Shown in pieces: positions 6,574 through 15,644 of a stretch of 64,000 bases of DNA (position 1 is its first letter; the number at the start of each line of letters is the position of its first letter). This DNA is from Acidimicrobiales bacterium (lineage in GTDB: Bacteria; Actinomycetota; Acidimicrobiia; Acidimicrobiales; MedAcidi-G1). A program made the translations under genes and the position numbers. Below the pieces are notes generated by a model. The model had not been told where the DNA came from and did not search any database. It saw only the letters and a list, made by a program, of their open reading frames with translations. The stretch spans positions 1 through 64,000 of the forward strand of contig JASLKK010000005.1 of NCBI GenBank assembly GCA_030747595.1, written 5' to 3'.

Positions 6574-8169
6574 TCAGTCGTCCGCGTCCCCGCCGGTAGA
6601 CGGTTCGGTGAACTGGTCGTCGAGAGCACCCAGATCGACCTCGATCAGGAGGATCTCTCCATCTCGGTCCACCTCCAGGTCGACCGACGTTCCCGGCAAA
6701 CGAATCTGGATGTCGGCCCGCAACGCCGGCATGTCCCGGATGAGCCGACCATCGGAGCGGAAGATCCGGTCGCCCTCCAGCAGACCCGCACCGCTGGCCG
6801 GAGATCCCTCGATGACCTCCACGATGACCGCCCCGAAGTTGCCGTCGGTCGGGGACTCGCCTCGGATCCCCAACCACGCGGTCCCAACCGGCTCGCCGGT
6901 GATCAGACGGCGGGCCACCAGGACCACGGTGTCACTGGGCAGGGCAAACCCCAACCCGATATTTCCTCCGGTAAAGGCTCCACCAATTTGAATCGAGGTG
7001 TTCATCCCGATGATCCGGCCGTCACGGTCAGCTAGCGGGCCACCCGAGTTGCCCGGATTGATCGGGGCATCAGTCTGGATCATGGCCACGCCGGCACAGT
7101 CGGCGCCCGCCCCCGACTCGCAGCCGTAGGAATCGATGACCCGACCAAGGGCACTCACAATGCCCGCGGTCACCGTCCGATCCAGGTCGAACGGACTGCC
7201 GACGGCCACCGCCAACTGTCCAACCTCCAGGTCCTCGCTAAAGGCGAACACGGCGGGCACCAGGCCATCTGCCGGCTCGACCAACTCGAGCACGGCGACG
7301 TCGCGTCGCACGTCGACGCCGACCACCGTGGCGGCGATCTCCCGGCCGCTGGGAAGCGTCACGAGAATCTCGTCGGCGCCGTCCACCACATGGGCGTTGG
7401 TGACGATCCGCGACTCGTCGAACACGATGCCCGAGCCGTGACCCTTGTCGATCGCTGTAACGAGCACAACAGTGTCCCGCAGGGCCTCGGCCACCGCCAC
7501 CACCGGTTCCTCGCCCGAATCGTCAACGGGTGCCTCCGCGAAGAGTCGGGCCACCAATGCCTCGACTTCTATTGCCGTCAGGCCCGCCGACTCTTCCACG
7601 AGGCGACTGACCACAGCCTCCACCTCGCTCTGGTCGAGGCCTGCTGCCTCTTCGACCACCGTCGACACGATGGAGGACACCTCGGCGGAACTGAGCCCCT
7701 CGGTCTCGGCCCCGCGATCGGCCAAGCGGTCAGCCACGATGGCTTCCACGTCGGCTGTGGAGAGGGTGTCGGAGGACTCGACCCCAGCGGACTCACGGGC
7801 GAGGATCTCCCGGACCTCGTCAGCGGTCAGACCCGACGATTCGCCCACACGCACCCGCTCGACCAGGTCGGCCACCACGTCGGCAGAGAACGCCAGGTCG
7901 TCATCGTCGCCCCGGAGCATCCAGCCGGCAACCGCACCGGCCACCAGGGCGGCCACCAGCACGGCGATGGCGAACACGCCGGCCAATACCCGGCCGGTGA
8001 GGCGTAGCGGCGCCTCGATCGGCGGCACGGGAGCCGGGAGCAGTCCCGGAAAAGACGGCTCGTCGGGACGAGGCGGCGTAACCGAACCGGCCCGGCGGCC
8101 GACCTCGATACTCCGTCGCTCAACGGATCGTGGAATCGGCTGTTCCTCGGGGCTCGATTCTTCAGGCAT
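6574..8169 (-). CDS. Membrane-anchored HtrA/PepD-type serine protease with PDZ domain
   Basis: 531 residues. A cytoplasmic Pro-rich tail (1-58) is followed by one transmembrane helix (about 61-84). Then comes a long helical linker (95-213) made of five repeats of the type GLxxxEVexiV. The trypsin-like domain follows with catalytic His260 (TNAHVV), Asp290 (RRDVAVL) and Ser375 (GNSGGPL). A C-terminal PDZ domain starts near 430. It acts in the periplasm-equivalent space on misfolded envelope proteins. It lies downstream of a response regulator and kinase, matching the mprA-mprB-pepD order of mycobacteria, so envelope-stress control is likely. A TACCTT box 7 bases before the ATG suggests its own leaderless promoter. 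Confidence 0.93.
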   Translation of the reverse strand: MPEESSPEEQPIPRSVERRSIEVGRRAGSVTPPRPDEPSFPGLLPAPVPPIEAPLRLTGRVLAGVFAIAVLVAALVAGAVAGWMLRGDDDDLAFSADVVADLVERVRVGESSGLTADEVREILARESAGVESSDTLSTADVEAIVADRLADRGAETEGLSSAEVSSIVSTVVEEAAGLDQSEVEAVVSRLVEESAGLTAIEVEALVARLFAEAPVDDSGEEPVVAVAEALRDTVVLVTAIDKGHGSGIVFDESRIVTNAHVVDGADEILVTLPSGREIAATVVGVDVRRDVAVLELVEPADGLVPAVFAFSEDLEVGQLAVAVGSPFDLDRTVTAGIVSALGRVIDSYGCESGAGADCAGVAMIQTDAPINPGNSGGPLADRDGRIIGMNTSIQIGGAFTGGNIGLGFALPSDTVVLVARRLITGEPVGTAWLGIRGESPTDGNFGAVIVEVIEGSPASGAGLLEGDRIFRSDGRLIRDMPALRADIQIRLPGTSVDLEVDRDGEILLIEVDLGALDDQFTEPSTGGDADD

Positions 8170-8176
8170 GGAGGAG

Positions 8177-8182
8177 AAGGTA
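8177..8182 (-). promoter_or_regulatory. Putative -10 box, leaderless htrA
   Basis: TACCTT on the minus strand lies 7 bases before the ATG at 8169. The intervening CTCCTCC is anti-Shine-Dalgarno in sense, so a normal ribosome site is absent. Confidence 0.5.
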
Positions 8183-8252
8183 GACGGAACAGGGCGCGTT
8201 ACCGACGCAGCGCGCCTATGACCGCCCCGGCGACCGCGCTGACGGTCTCGCC

Positions 8253-9524
8253 TCAGATGCGGTCCCTACGGGACACGATCCGGTCCACGTACCGGGGTAA
8301 CCACACGGCGAAGGTCGCACCTTCGCCCGGGACGGACCGGACGGTGGCTCGTCCCCCATGACCCTCGGCGATCTGTCGGACGATGGCCAGACCCAGCCCT
8401 GACCGTCCTACCTCCCGAGCTGATGCCCGGTCGCCCCGCCAGAATCGCTGGAAAACATGTTCGAGGTGCTCGACGGCGATTCCTGGCCCGTCGTCGACCA
8501 CCGATACCCACACCATGTCGTCATCGCGGCCGGTGGCCACCCGAACCACCCCGCCACCGTCCGACACCCGAATGGCGTTGCTCAACAAGTTGGCCACCGC
8601 CCGCCGGAGGGCAGCCGCGTCGGCCAATACGTCAAGGCCCGATCGTTGCTCGAGCTCCAGCACTACGCCCGCCCGTCCGGCCGCCGCTCCGAAGTCCTCA
8701 ACTGTCTCGCCCACCACCACTGCCAGGTCCAGTGGTTCTCGGGTCGCATCGGGTCGCTCGTGGTGGGCATATAACAGGAGGTCGTCGACCAGAACCGACA
8801 TCCGCTCAGCCGCCCGCAGGGCAACCGACCCGGCGGCCCGAAAGTCCTCAGGCGAGGCATCCGGATCGGCCATGACGACATCGAGGTTGGTCCGCAGCAC
8901 GGCTAGCGGGTTTCGGAGCTCGTGGGAGGCTTCGGCCACGAACCGGCGCTGACCCTCGAAGGACTCGTCGAGTCGGCCCAGCATCTCGTCGAACGTGTCA
9001 GCTAGGTCACGAAGTTCGTCCGACGGTCCACCCAGGTCAATGCGACGCGACAGGTCGGTGGCGGTGATCTCACGGGCCACCGCCGAGATCCGGCCAATAG
9101 GACGGAGCACCAGGCCGGCCACGTACCACCCGACCACCAGGCTCCCGAGGAACAAGCCAGCCAACGCGGTGAACGAGTAGGCCCGCAGCCGTTCAAGGGC
9201 TCGCCGGTTGACCTCTTCCTCGAAGATCACCAGCCACGGCCGGGCCGGCCGGTCGTCGGGGGTCAGCGAAGCGGGCTGCTCGGCGGCCCCGTCCGTCGTG
9301 CCAGCAGTGGCACCTTCAGCAGCGCCGTCGGCCAACTGCTCGAAACGAGCCAGACGCGACATGGGTTCATCCGACAACGCCCGAGACAGGCCCAGGTAGA
9401 TGGCCCCGATCATCACGGCAGCTAGAGCGAACAGGACGATCGAGTACAGCAGGGCCAGACGGGTCCGCAGGCTGCCGAACCGGTCAGGCATCCGGTCGGC
9501 CATCCCGACCACGGACGCCTTCAC
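8253..9524 (-). CDS. Sensor histidine kinase (HAMP, HisKA, HATPase)
   Basis: 423 residues. Transmembrane helices lie at about 23-45 and 118-140 and enclose a 70-residue extracytoplasmic sensor rich in Ala/Gly/Thr. A HAMP linker follows (141-192). The phosphoacceptor is His201 in EASHELRNPLAVL. The ATPase part has an N-box NLLSNAIRVS, VDDGPGI and SGLGLAIV. The GTG start at 9524 overlaps the response regulator stop (GTGA), so the two are coupled. Together with the downstream HtrA the set resembles MprB of MprAB-PepD; orthology is inferred from gene order only. Confidence 0.95.
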   Translation of the reverse strand: MKASVVGMADRMPDRFGSLRTRLALLYSIVLFALAAVMIGAIYLGLSRALSDEPMSRLARFEQLADGAAEGATAGTTDGAAEQPASLTPDDRPARPWLVIFEEEVNRRALERLRAYSFTALAGLFLGSLVVGWYVAGLVLRPIGRISAVAREITATDLSRRIDLGGPSDELRDLADTFDEMLGRLDESFEGQRRFVAEASHELRNPLAVLRTNLDVVMADPDASPEDFRAAGSVALRAAERMSVLVDDLLLYAHHERPDATREPLDLAVVVGETVEDFGAAAGRAGVVLELEQRSGLDVLADAAALRRAVANLLSNAIRVSDGGGVVRVATGRDDDMVWVSVVDDGPGIAVEHLEHVFQRFWRGDRASAREVGRSGLGLAIVRQIAEGHGGRATVRSVPGEGATFAVWLPRYVDRIVSRRDRI

Positions 9525-10225
9525 CCGTCGGTCCCGTCTTTGACTCCCGGATCAAAAAGCCGGTAACCGGATCCGACCACCGTCTCGAGTGCTGGATCCT
9601 CATCGCCCACCGTCAACTTGCGACGCAAAGTGCCGACGGTGACCCGCACCGTGTTGGTGAACGGATCGGCGTGTTCGTCCCACACGTGGTCCAGCAACTG
9701 CTCCTGGGAGATGACCTCACCCGGCCGGGTCATGAAATACCGCAGCACAGCGAACTCCTTGGCCGTGAGCGCCAGGTCCCGGCCACCACGACGAGCGTGA
9801 TGGCGGGCCGTGTCAACGACCACGTCCCCCACCTCCAGCACGGCACCCGATCGACCGGGATCACGCCGAAGCAGTGACCGGATACGCGCCGAGAGCTCGT
9901 CGAAGGCGAAGGGCTTAACCAGGTAGTCGTCGGCCCCCACGTCGAGACCACGAATGCGGTCCTCCAGAGTGTCGCGGGCCGTCAACATCAGTATCCGAGG
10001 CACCACCTCGTCAGGCGGATCGGCCCGTAGGCGTTCGCAGACCTCGAGCCCATCAATGCCGGGCATGGTCAGGTCCAGGCAGATCAGGTCGTACGGCGTC
10101 CACGAGGCCTTGGCCAGCGCCTCCTCACCGTTGTCGGCCGTGTCCACCGCGTAGCCCTCGCGGCGGAGACCACGGGACAGAGCGTCGAGCAGATCGGCCT
10201 CGTCATCGACCACGAGGATGCGCAC
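9521..10225 (-). CDS. OmpR/PhoB-family response regulator
   Basis: 234 residues. The receiver domain has the acidic pair DDE (7-9), phosphoacceptor Asp51 (LICLDLTMPG), the switch Thr in MLTARD and the conserved Lys in DYLVKPF. The C-terminal winged helix ends with the typical VVGSGYRL. It would be phosphorylated by the kinase encoded immediately downstream. The GTG start at 10225 has no ribosome site but has TACCGT 7 bases upstream. Likely targets include its own operon and htrA; binding sites were not identified. Confidence 0.95.
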   Translation of the reverse strand: MRILVVDDEADLLDALSRGLRREGYAVDTADNGEEALAKASWTPYDLICLDLTMPGIDGLEVCERLRADPPDEVVPRILMLTARDTLEDRIRGLDVGADDYLVKPFAFDELSARIRSLLRRDPGRSGAVLEVGDVVVDTARHHARRGGRDLALTAKEFAVLRYFMTRPGEVISQEQLLDHVWDEHADPFTNTVRVTVGTLRRKLTVGDEDPALETVVGSGYRLFDPGVKDGTDG

Positions 10226-10232
10226 GTCAACG

Positions 10233-10238
10233 ACGGTA
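10233..10238 (-). promoter_or_regulatory. Putative -10 box, leaderless response regulator gene
   Basis: TACCGT on the minus strand sits 7 bases before the GTG at 10225, in the 89-bp gap after smc. Confidence 0.5.
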
Positions 10239-10314
10239 CTCCGAGACCCACCGGTGCCGGGCCGCGGGTGTCTCGCTCGGGCGCCGGGCCCGGGAGCAGG
10301 CCACCGTGGGTCGG

Positions 10315-13300
10315 TCAGCCGTTGGTGAGGACGCCGAGGCGTTCGGCTACGCGGGCCGCCTCGACCCGTTCGCTGACCACCTTCGAGGAGCCACCGGGAG
10401 CCATGGATACCCCGTACAGGCAGTCCGCGGCCTCCATTGTGCGCTTCTGGTGGCTCACGATCACCAACTGCGCGTCGTTACGGAACTGGTCGACCAGTCC
10501 GAGGAAGCGGTGGAGGTTGACGTCGTCGAGCGCCGCCTCGACCTCGTCCATCACGTAGAAGGGCGACGGACGACTACGGAACACGGCGAACAGGAAGGCC
10601 AGCGCGGTCAGCGACCGTTCACCACCCGACAGCAGCGAGAGCTTCTTGACGTTCTTGCCCGACGGACGTGCCTCGACCTCCAGCCCGGTCTCCAGAAGGT
10701 CATCGGGATCAGTGAGGCGAAGGCGACCCTGTCCGCCCGGGAACAACGACTCGAATAGATCGGTGAAATGGCCGGACACCTCCGCATAGGCCGCGGCGAA
10801 TACCGAGACGATCTCCTCGTCCACCGAGCGGATGACCTTGCGGAGTTCCTTGCGGGTGGACCGGATGTCGTCCAGCTGCTCCTGGAGGAACTCGTGTCGC
10901 TCCTTCAGGGAATCAAACTCGGTCAGGGCCAATGGGTTGATGGGTCCCATGAGCTTGAGTTCCCGCTCCAGCTCGGCGATCCGGGCCGCGGCCAGGATTC
11001 CGTCGGGCAGCACCGGGCATGGTGCCTCGATGGCCGCCTCGGGCTCCCGATCGAACTCGACACGAATGGTGGCCGTAACGTTCTCGATCCGCATCCGGGT
11101 CTCGGCCCGCTCGATCTCGAGCCGGGACTGACGTTCCCTGATCTCTCGGAGAGCGGTCTCGGCCTCGGTTCGCTCTCGACGGAGACCGTCCAGTCGGGCG
11201 GCCACGGCCCGGACCCGCTCGGACTGTTGGCGACGATGCTCCCGTAGCACCTGGAGTCGGGCGTCGACCAGGGCCATTCGGACGTCAATGGCCTCGACCA
11301 GTTGACGGGTGGCCGATTCACGGCCGACCAGGTCGTCCCTCTGGGCCGCGGCGGCAACCCTTTCATCGGAGAGCTGTTCGAGGCGGGCCCGCAGCTCCAC
11401 AACCCGGGCTCCCACCACGGTGCGTCGACCCATCACCTCTGCGACCCGGACGTCGTGTCCGGTCCGCGATGCGCCAATGGTGGCCGATCGCTCCTCAAGC
11501 GATGCCCGGGCGGCGTTCATCCGCCGGCCGGCTTCCACCGAGGCCACCTCGTCGGCCTCCAGAGCGGGCAGGCGGTCATCCAACTCAGCCACCCGGCGGC
11601 CATCGTCGGCCAGACGCTGGTCCAGTTCACCGACGCGGGACCGCAGTCCCTCGGACTCGGTGGCGAGGTCCCGCCGCTCCACTTGGAGCCGCTGCAATGA
11701 CTCGGCCGCCGCGGTGAATCGACCGTCGTGCTCATCGAGGGACCGGTTGTGACGGGCGACCTCGTCCTCAGCCAATGTGGTGCCCTGCTCGGCATCGTCG
11801 AAAGCCGCTGACGCGTTCACCTGTTCTGATCCGGCCGCGGCCAGCCGGGACTCGGCCTCGGCGAGTGCGGCGCCGGTGGCACCCCGACCATCGCCTCCGA
11901 CCCGCCAGCCCGACGGGCCGAACCGGTCGCCCGAGGCGGTCACCAGCACGGCTTCAGGGTGACGCAGCGCCAGGTCCACGACCTCGGTCAACGGTGCGTC
12001 GACCAACGCCGCGTGACCCAGCAGTCGATCGAGTAGCCCATCGACACCGGTGGCTGCGTCAGCAACATCCAATCGAGCCCGGACGTGGGGGCGAACCGGG
12101 GAGCCGACCATCGGAGCTGACCGCCCGGTGGCACCGGCCCCTAGGGCCAGCACGGCAGCCGACAGGCGGCCCTCCTCCAGCGCAGTCAACGCCTCACGAG
12201 CGTGATCGGGGCCACGAACCACTACCGCATCCAGCGCCGAGCCGGCCGCCGCCTCGAAGGCAGCCTCGAATCCCTCGTCGACCTCGACCAAGTCCAGCAG
12301 GGTGCCCAACACCCCGTCGATTCCCGCCAGGTGTTCGGTACCGGCTCGTGATCGGGCCTCGTCGAGGGCCAGGGCTAGGGCATCCACGCTCGCTGATGCG
12401 GTACGTACCTCGGCCTCGGCGGCCACCACCCGTTCCCACGCGGCGTTCCGCCGCACCGATGCCTGATGTGACCGGGCCTCCGCAGCGGTCGCCTCGGCGA
12501 CCAGCGGCTCCTCGGCGGTCTCGCCCACCGACAGGTCGGCTCGCAGGCGGTCGGCCTCACCGTCGAGTCGTTCCGACGCTTCGTCGAGCGCCGCCAGTCG
12601 GTCGGCCAGCCGATTCCGTTCGATGCCCGCCTGATCCACCGAGGCCCGTAGGACCCCCAGCTCGCCTCGGGCCTCGGCCGCATGTCCACCGAGTGCCGGA
12701 ATCCCCTCAGACCAGTCCATCTCAAAGGCGGCCCGGTCGGCCACCAGCTCGGTCTCGGCCAAGGCCAGGCGCTCTGCTTCGGGCGCCAGCTCCTCGGCTT
12801 CGGCATCGAGACGGCCCATTTCGGCCTCTGAGCGGTCCAGTTCGGCTTCGAGACCCACCACGACCTGCTGGGAGATCAGCGCCGAGCGATCCCGTTCCAG
12901 TCCCCGGAGCCGTTCGACCAGCACTCCCCGGATGCCCCGGCCCCGCTCACGCAATGCCTCGAATCGGACTAGACGATCGCCGAGATCGTCGCCACCGCGA
13001 ACCGCCAACTCGGCCTCGGCGGCCACCACCTCAGCATCGAAGCGGGCCAACGACGTGGTGTGTGTGGACTCGGTGGCGGCCAACGTCGAACGGTTCTCGG
13101 CCTCGTCACGTGCCCGGGTACGGAGGCTGGCTAGCTCGCGGCCTGCTCGATGGAGGCGTAGGGCCGTGAGTTCGTCGAGTAGGTCGCCATGTCGGCGGGC
13201 CGCATCGGCCTGTCGTTCGAGGGGTCGCAATTGGCGCCGGACCTCGCGGAGCAGGTCCGACAGCCGGTCCAGGTTGGCTTCGGTGGATCGCAGCCGACGC

Positions 13301-13833
13301 TGGGCCTTCTCCTTGCGGCGCCGGTACTTCAGGATTCCAGCAGCGTCCTCGATGATGCTGCGCCGGTCCTCGGGACGGGCGTTGAGCACGGCGTCGATCT
13401 GGCCCTGGGAGATGATGACGTGCTGCTGGCGGCCCACGCCGACGTCGGACAGCAGTTCTTGAATATCGAGCAGCCGGCACGGCGCTCCGTTCATCGAGTA
13501 CTCGCTGTCACCACTGCGAAACAGCGTGCGGGTGATCGTGATCTCATTGAACTCCACCGGAAGTTGACCGGACGAGTTGTCGATGGTCAGCGAGACCTCG
13601 GCCCGCCCGAGGGCGGCCCGCGTCGAGGTGCCGGCGAAGATCACGTCGTCCATCTTCTGGGAACGCACGGCGCTCGGCGCCTGGGCACCGAGCACCCACG
13701 CGATGGCATCCACCACGTTGGACTTGCCGCTCCCGTTGGGGCCGACCACGACGGTCACCCCGGGTTCCATCTCGAGGGCTGCCGAGTCGGCGAACGACTT
13801 GAATCCCTTGATGGTCAGACGCTTCAGGAACAC
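10315..13833 (-). CDS. smc: Chromosome segregation ATPase SMC
   Basis: 1172 residues, full length for SMC, the condensin core that loops and resolves chromosomes with ScpA/ScpB. The N-terminal head has Walker A GPNGSGKSNV (31-40) and GRQQHVIISQGQID. Two long coiled coils flank a hinge at roughly 500-640 that contains the Gly-rich residues. The C-terminal head carries the signature LLSGGERSLTALAF and Walker B YVMDEVEAALDD. The GTG start at 13833 gives the family N-terminus MFLKRLTIKGFKSF. It lies downstream of the mutM-position gene and rnc, a classical order. Confidence 0.97.
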   Translation of the reverse strand: MFLKRLTIKGFKSFADSAALEMEPGVTVVVGPNGSGKSNVVDAIAWVLGAQAPSAVRSQKMDDVIFAGTSTRAALGRAEVSLTIDNSSGQLPVEFNEITITRTLFRSGDSEYSMNGAPCRLLDIQELLSDVGVGRQQHVIISQGQIDAVLNARPEDRRSIIEDAAGILKYRRRKEKAQRRLRSTEANLDRLSDLLREVRRQLRPLERQADAARRHGDLLDELTALRLHRAGRELASLRTRARDEAENRSTLAATESTHTTSLARFDAEVVAAEAELAVRGGDDLGDRLVRFEALRERGRGIRGVLVERLRGLERDRSALISQQVVVGLEAELDRSEAEMGRLDAEAEELAPEAERLALAETELVADRAAFEMDWSEGIPALGGHAAEARGELGVLRASVDQAGIERNRLADRLAALDEASERLDGEADRLRADLSVGETAEEPLVAEATAAEARSHQASVRRNAAWERVVAAEAEVRTASASVDALALALDEARSRAGTEHLAGIDGVLGTLLDLVEVDEGFEAAFEAAAGSALDAVVVRGPDHAREALTALEEGRLSAAVLALGAGATGRSAPMVGSPVRPHVRARLDVADAATGVDGLLDRLLGHAALVDAPLTEVVDLALRHPEAVLVTASGDRFGPSGWRVGGDGRGATGAALAEAESRLAAAGSEQVNASAAFDDAEQGTTLAEDEVARHNRSLDEHDGRFTAAAESLQRLQVERRDLATESEGLRSRVGELDQRLADDGRRVAELDDRLPALEADEVASVEAGRRMNAARASLEERSATIGASRTGHDVRVAEVMGRRTVVGARVVELRARLEQLSDERVAAAAQRDDLVGRESATRQLVEAIDVRMALVDARLQVLREHRRQQSERVRAVAARLDGLRRERTEAETALREIRERQSRLEIERAETRMRIENVTATIRVEFDREPEAAIEAPCPVLPDGILAAARIAELERELKLMGPINPLALTEFDSLKERHEFLQEQLDDIRSTRKELRKVIRSVDEEIVSVFAAAYAEVSGHFTDLFESLFPGGQGRLRLTDPDDLLETGLEVEARPSGKNVKKLSLLSGGERSLTALAFLFAVFRSRPSPFYVMDEVEAALDDVNLHRFLGLVDQFRNDAQLVIVSHQKRTMEAADCLYGVSMAPGGSSKVVSERVEAARVAERLGVLTNG

Positions 13834-14001
13834 GCGCTGCCGCCGATCGGGATCATTAGGGACGATCGAACACGTCCCTTTACGCCGGGAATCACACCTG
13901 TGTCATTCGCCATGGCGCCACCCTAGGCGCGCGTTAGGCCGCGCGGTCGCGCAGTCCTCCTCTCCCCATCCGGGAGGGTCGCAGGGTGTCCGGTAAGCGG
14001 C

Positions 14002-14844
14002 TCAGACCTGGGTTTCGCAGTAGTAGGTCCAGCCGCCCTTGTACTTGATCCGCTGGATCGGAGTCCGGTTCCGATCGCTGAGAGCGCCGGCCCGGGCGTA
14101 GACCGCCAGGTGGTCGCCGTAGACGCCCGGTTCGCCGTACACGTCACGAAAGGGACGTTCCTCTATGTCGGTGCCCCGGTACTTGATGGCGTCGTTGACC
14201 ACCTGAATCAACGCACCATGGAGCCGACGGACCTCCTGGTGGGAGAGGCTGTCCGACATCCGGTCGTGCCTCAGGCCAGCGTGGAACAGGATCTCATCGG
14301 AATAGACGTCACCCACGCCGACCACGATCGAGGAATCACAGAGGAGGTCCTTGAGATGCATCTGTCGAGCCAGCACCTGGCTGCCGAATGAGGTCCACGG
14401 GATCATCTCCCCGGCCGGATCCATGCCTCCGGCTGCCACTTCAGGGAACTCAGCCACCAACTCATCACCACCGATCACGCACACCTGCGAGCCACCCTCG
14501 GGGTCGACCAGGCGCACGTGTCCACCCACGGTGAAAGTACCGGTGATCTCGGTGCCTGGCTCTACAGCGTCGCGGGCCGTATTGCGTCGCATCTGCGCCC
14601 CGGGACCGAGCTTGATGACCAGCAACTGGCCGTCGTCGAGCTCGGAGACCAGCAGGAGGCCCATGCGCCGGACCGGGCCGAGCTTGCGACCTTCTAGGCG
14701 ACTGGTGAACTGCTTGCGGTTGCGGTAGCGACCGAGGGTGGCCATGGACGCTGCCTCCACGGTCTTCAGCTTGCGTCCCGAGATCTCTCGATCGAGGGCG
14801 TAGCGGATGGTCTCCACCTCGGGTAGTTCGGTTTCAATGCTCAC
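14002..14844 (-). CDS. Fpg/Nei-family DNA glycosylase homologue with altered active site
   Basis: 280 residues in the usual mutM position between rnc and smc. The Fpg fold is recognisable: ELPEVETIRYAL at the N-terminus, VGVGDVYSDEILFHAGLRHDR in the helix-two-turn-helix region, and GDHLAVYARAG near the end. Key catalytic parts are changed. Fpg starts PELPEVE with Pro as the nucleophile; here the protein starts MSIETELPEVE, with Thr in that place. The active-site Lys of RR(G/A)KY is replaced (VRRMGLLL). The C-terminal zinc finger keeps only one cysteine (YYCETQV). The GTG start is firm: AGGAG lies 5 nt upstream and it overlaps the rnc stop (GTGA). It may bind DNA without classical glycosylase activity. 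Confidence 0.85.
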   Translation of the reverse strand: MSIETELPEVETIRYALDREISGRKLKTVEAASMATLGRYRNRKQFTSRLEGRKLGPVRRMGLLLVSELDDGQLLVIKLGPGAQMRRNTARDAVEPGTEITGTFTVGGHVRLVDPEGGSQVCVIGGDELVAEFPEVAAGGMDPAGEMIPWTSFGSQVLARQMHLKDLLCDSSIVVGVGDVYSDEILFHAGLRHDRMSDSLSHQEVRRLHGALIQVVNDAIKYRGTDIEERPFRDVYGEPGVYGDHLAVYARAGALSDRNRTPIQRIKYKGGWTYYCETQV

Positions 14845-15644
14845 GGGGACTCCTGGGAGATCACGGGACGAGACGGGGGCGCAGGGGGTGCACCCACGGG
14901 AACGAGGGCGGGACTGGATGACTCGAGGGACTCGATGGCAATGCAGGCCAGCAGGGCGGCAGCCTGTTCGGCACGCTTCTTGGAGGTTCCGATGGCCGGA
15001 CCATGACGCTTCCCGGCCGCCACAACCGCTGCGTGGAAACGCTTCTCGTGGTCAGGGCCGTCGTCGGTCACCTCGTAACGCGGCGCCGGTTCGGATCGAC
15101 GGGCGACGAGTTCCTGGAGACGAGTCTTGTGGTCGTGGCCGCCGGGCTCCTCGGCCGATCGATCGAGCAGGTCGGCGAAGAGGCGATCGATGAGCGTCCG
15201 GGCGGCGTCCAGACCAGCGTCCAGGTGAACGGCTCCAATCACGGCCTCGAGGGCGTCGGCCAGGATCGACTCCTTGTCGGCGCCGCCGCTGGTCAGCTCG
15301 CCCCGGCCCAGACGCAGGGCGCCACCGAGGCTGATGCCGCGGGCCGTCTCGGCCAGTGCCGGAGCGCTCACTACCGAAGCTCGGATCTTGGCCAGTTGAC
15401 CCTCGGGAAGTTCCGGTTGGTCACCGAAGGTGCGTTCGGCGATCACCAGACCGAGGACCGCGTCGCCGAGGAATTCCAGACGTTCGTTGGACACCCCGTC
15501 ATGCTCCGCGCACCATGACCGATGGGTCAGGGCGTCGACCAGTAGCCCGGGATCGGTGAACTCGTGTCCGATGGCCACGACCAGAGCGGACGAGTCGGGC
15601 TGCTGTGGGACCGGGGAGGGGTCAGCCGAGGCGGGAAACGACAT
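14841..15644 (-). CDS. rnc: Ribonuclease III
   Basis: A double-strand RNA endonuclease that processes rRNA precursors. The signature NERLEFLGDAVLG (residues 53-65) and second acidic cluster DALEAVIGAVHLD provide the catalytic Glu/Asp residues. The C-terminal double-stranded RNA-binding domain (about 165-240) ends KRAEQAAALLA. The ATG at 15644 gives 267 residues and overlaps the end of acpP by 23 bp. A GTG further in (MAIGHEFTD) is a possible alternative start. The acpP-rnc-mutM order is typical of actinobacteria. Confidence 0.95.
   Translation of the reverse strand: MSFPASADPSPVPQQPDSSALVVAIGHEFTDPGLLVDALTHRSWCAEHDGVSNERLEFLGDAVLGLVIAERTFGDQPELPEGQLAKIRASVVSAPALAETARGISLGGALRLGRGELTSGGADKESILADALEAVIGAVHLDAGLDAARTLIDRLFADLLDRSAEEPGGHDHKTRLQELVARRSEPAPRYEVTDDGPDHEKRFHAAVVAAGKRHGPAIGTSKKRAEQAAALLACIAIESLESSSPALVPVGAPPAPPSRPVISQESP

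Noticed and set aside
11775-13169. 464-codon plus-strand frame
   Set aside because: Antisense to smc, very Pro/Arg-rich, no recognisable domain; a GC-bias artefact.
13824-13913. 29-codon minus-strand frame overlapping the smc start
   Set aside because: Could be a leader peptide, but there is no ribosome site or attenuator structure to support it.
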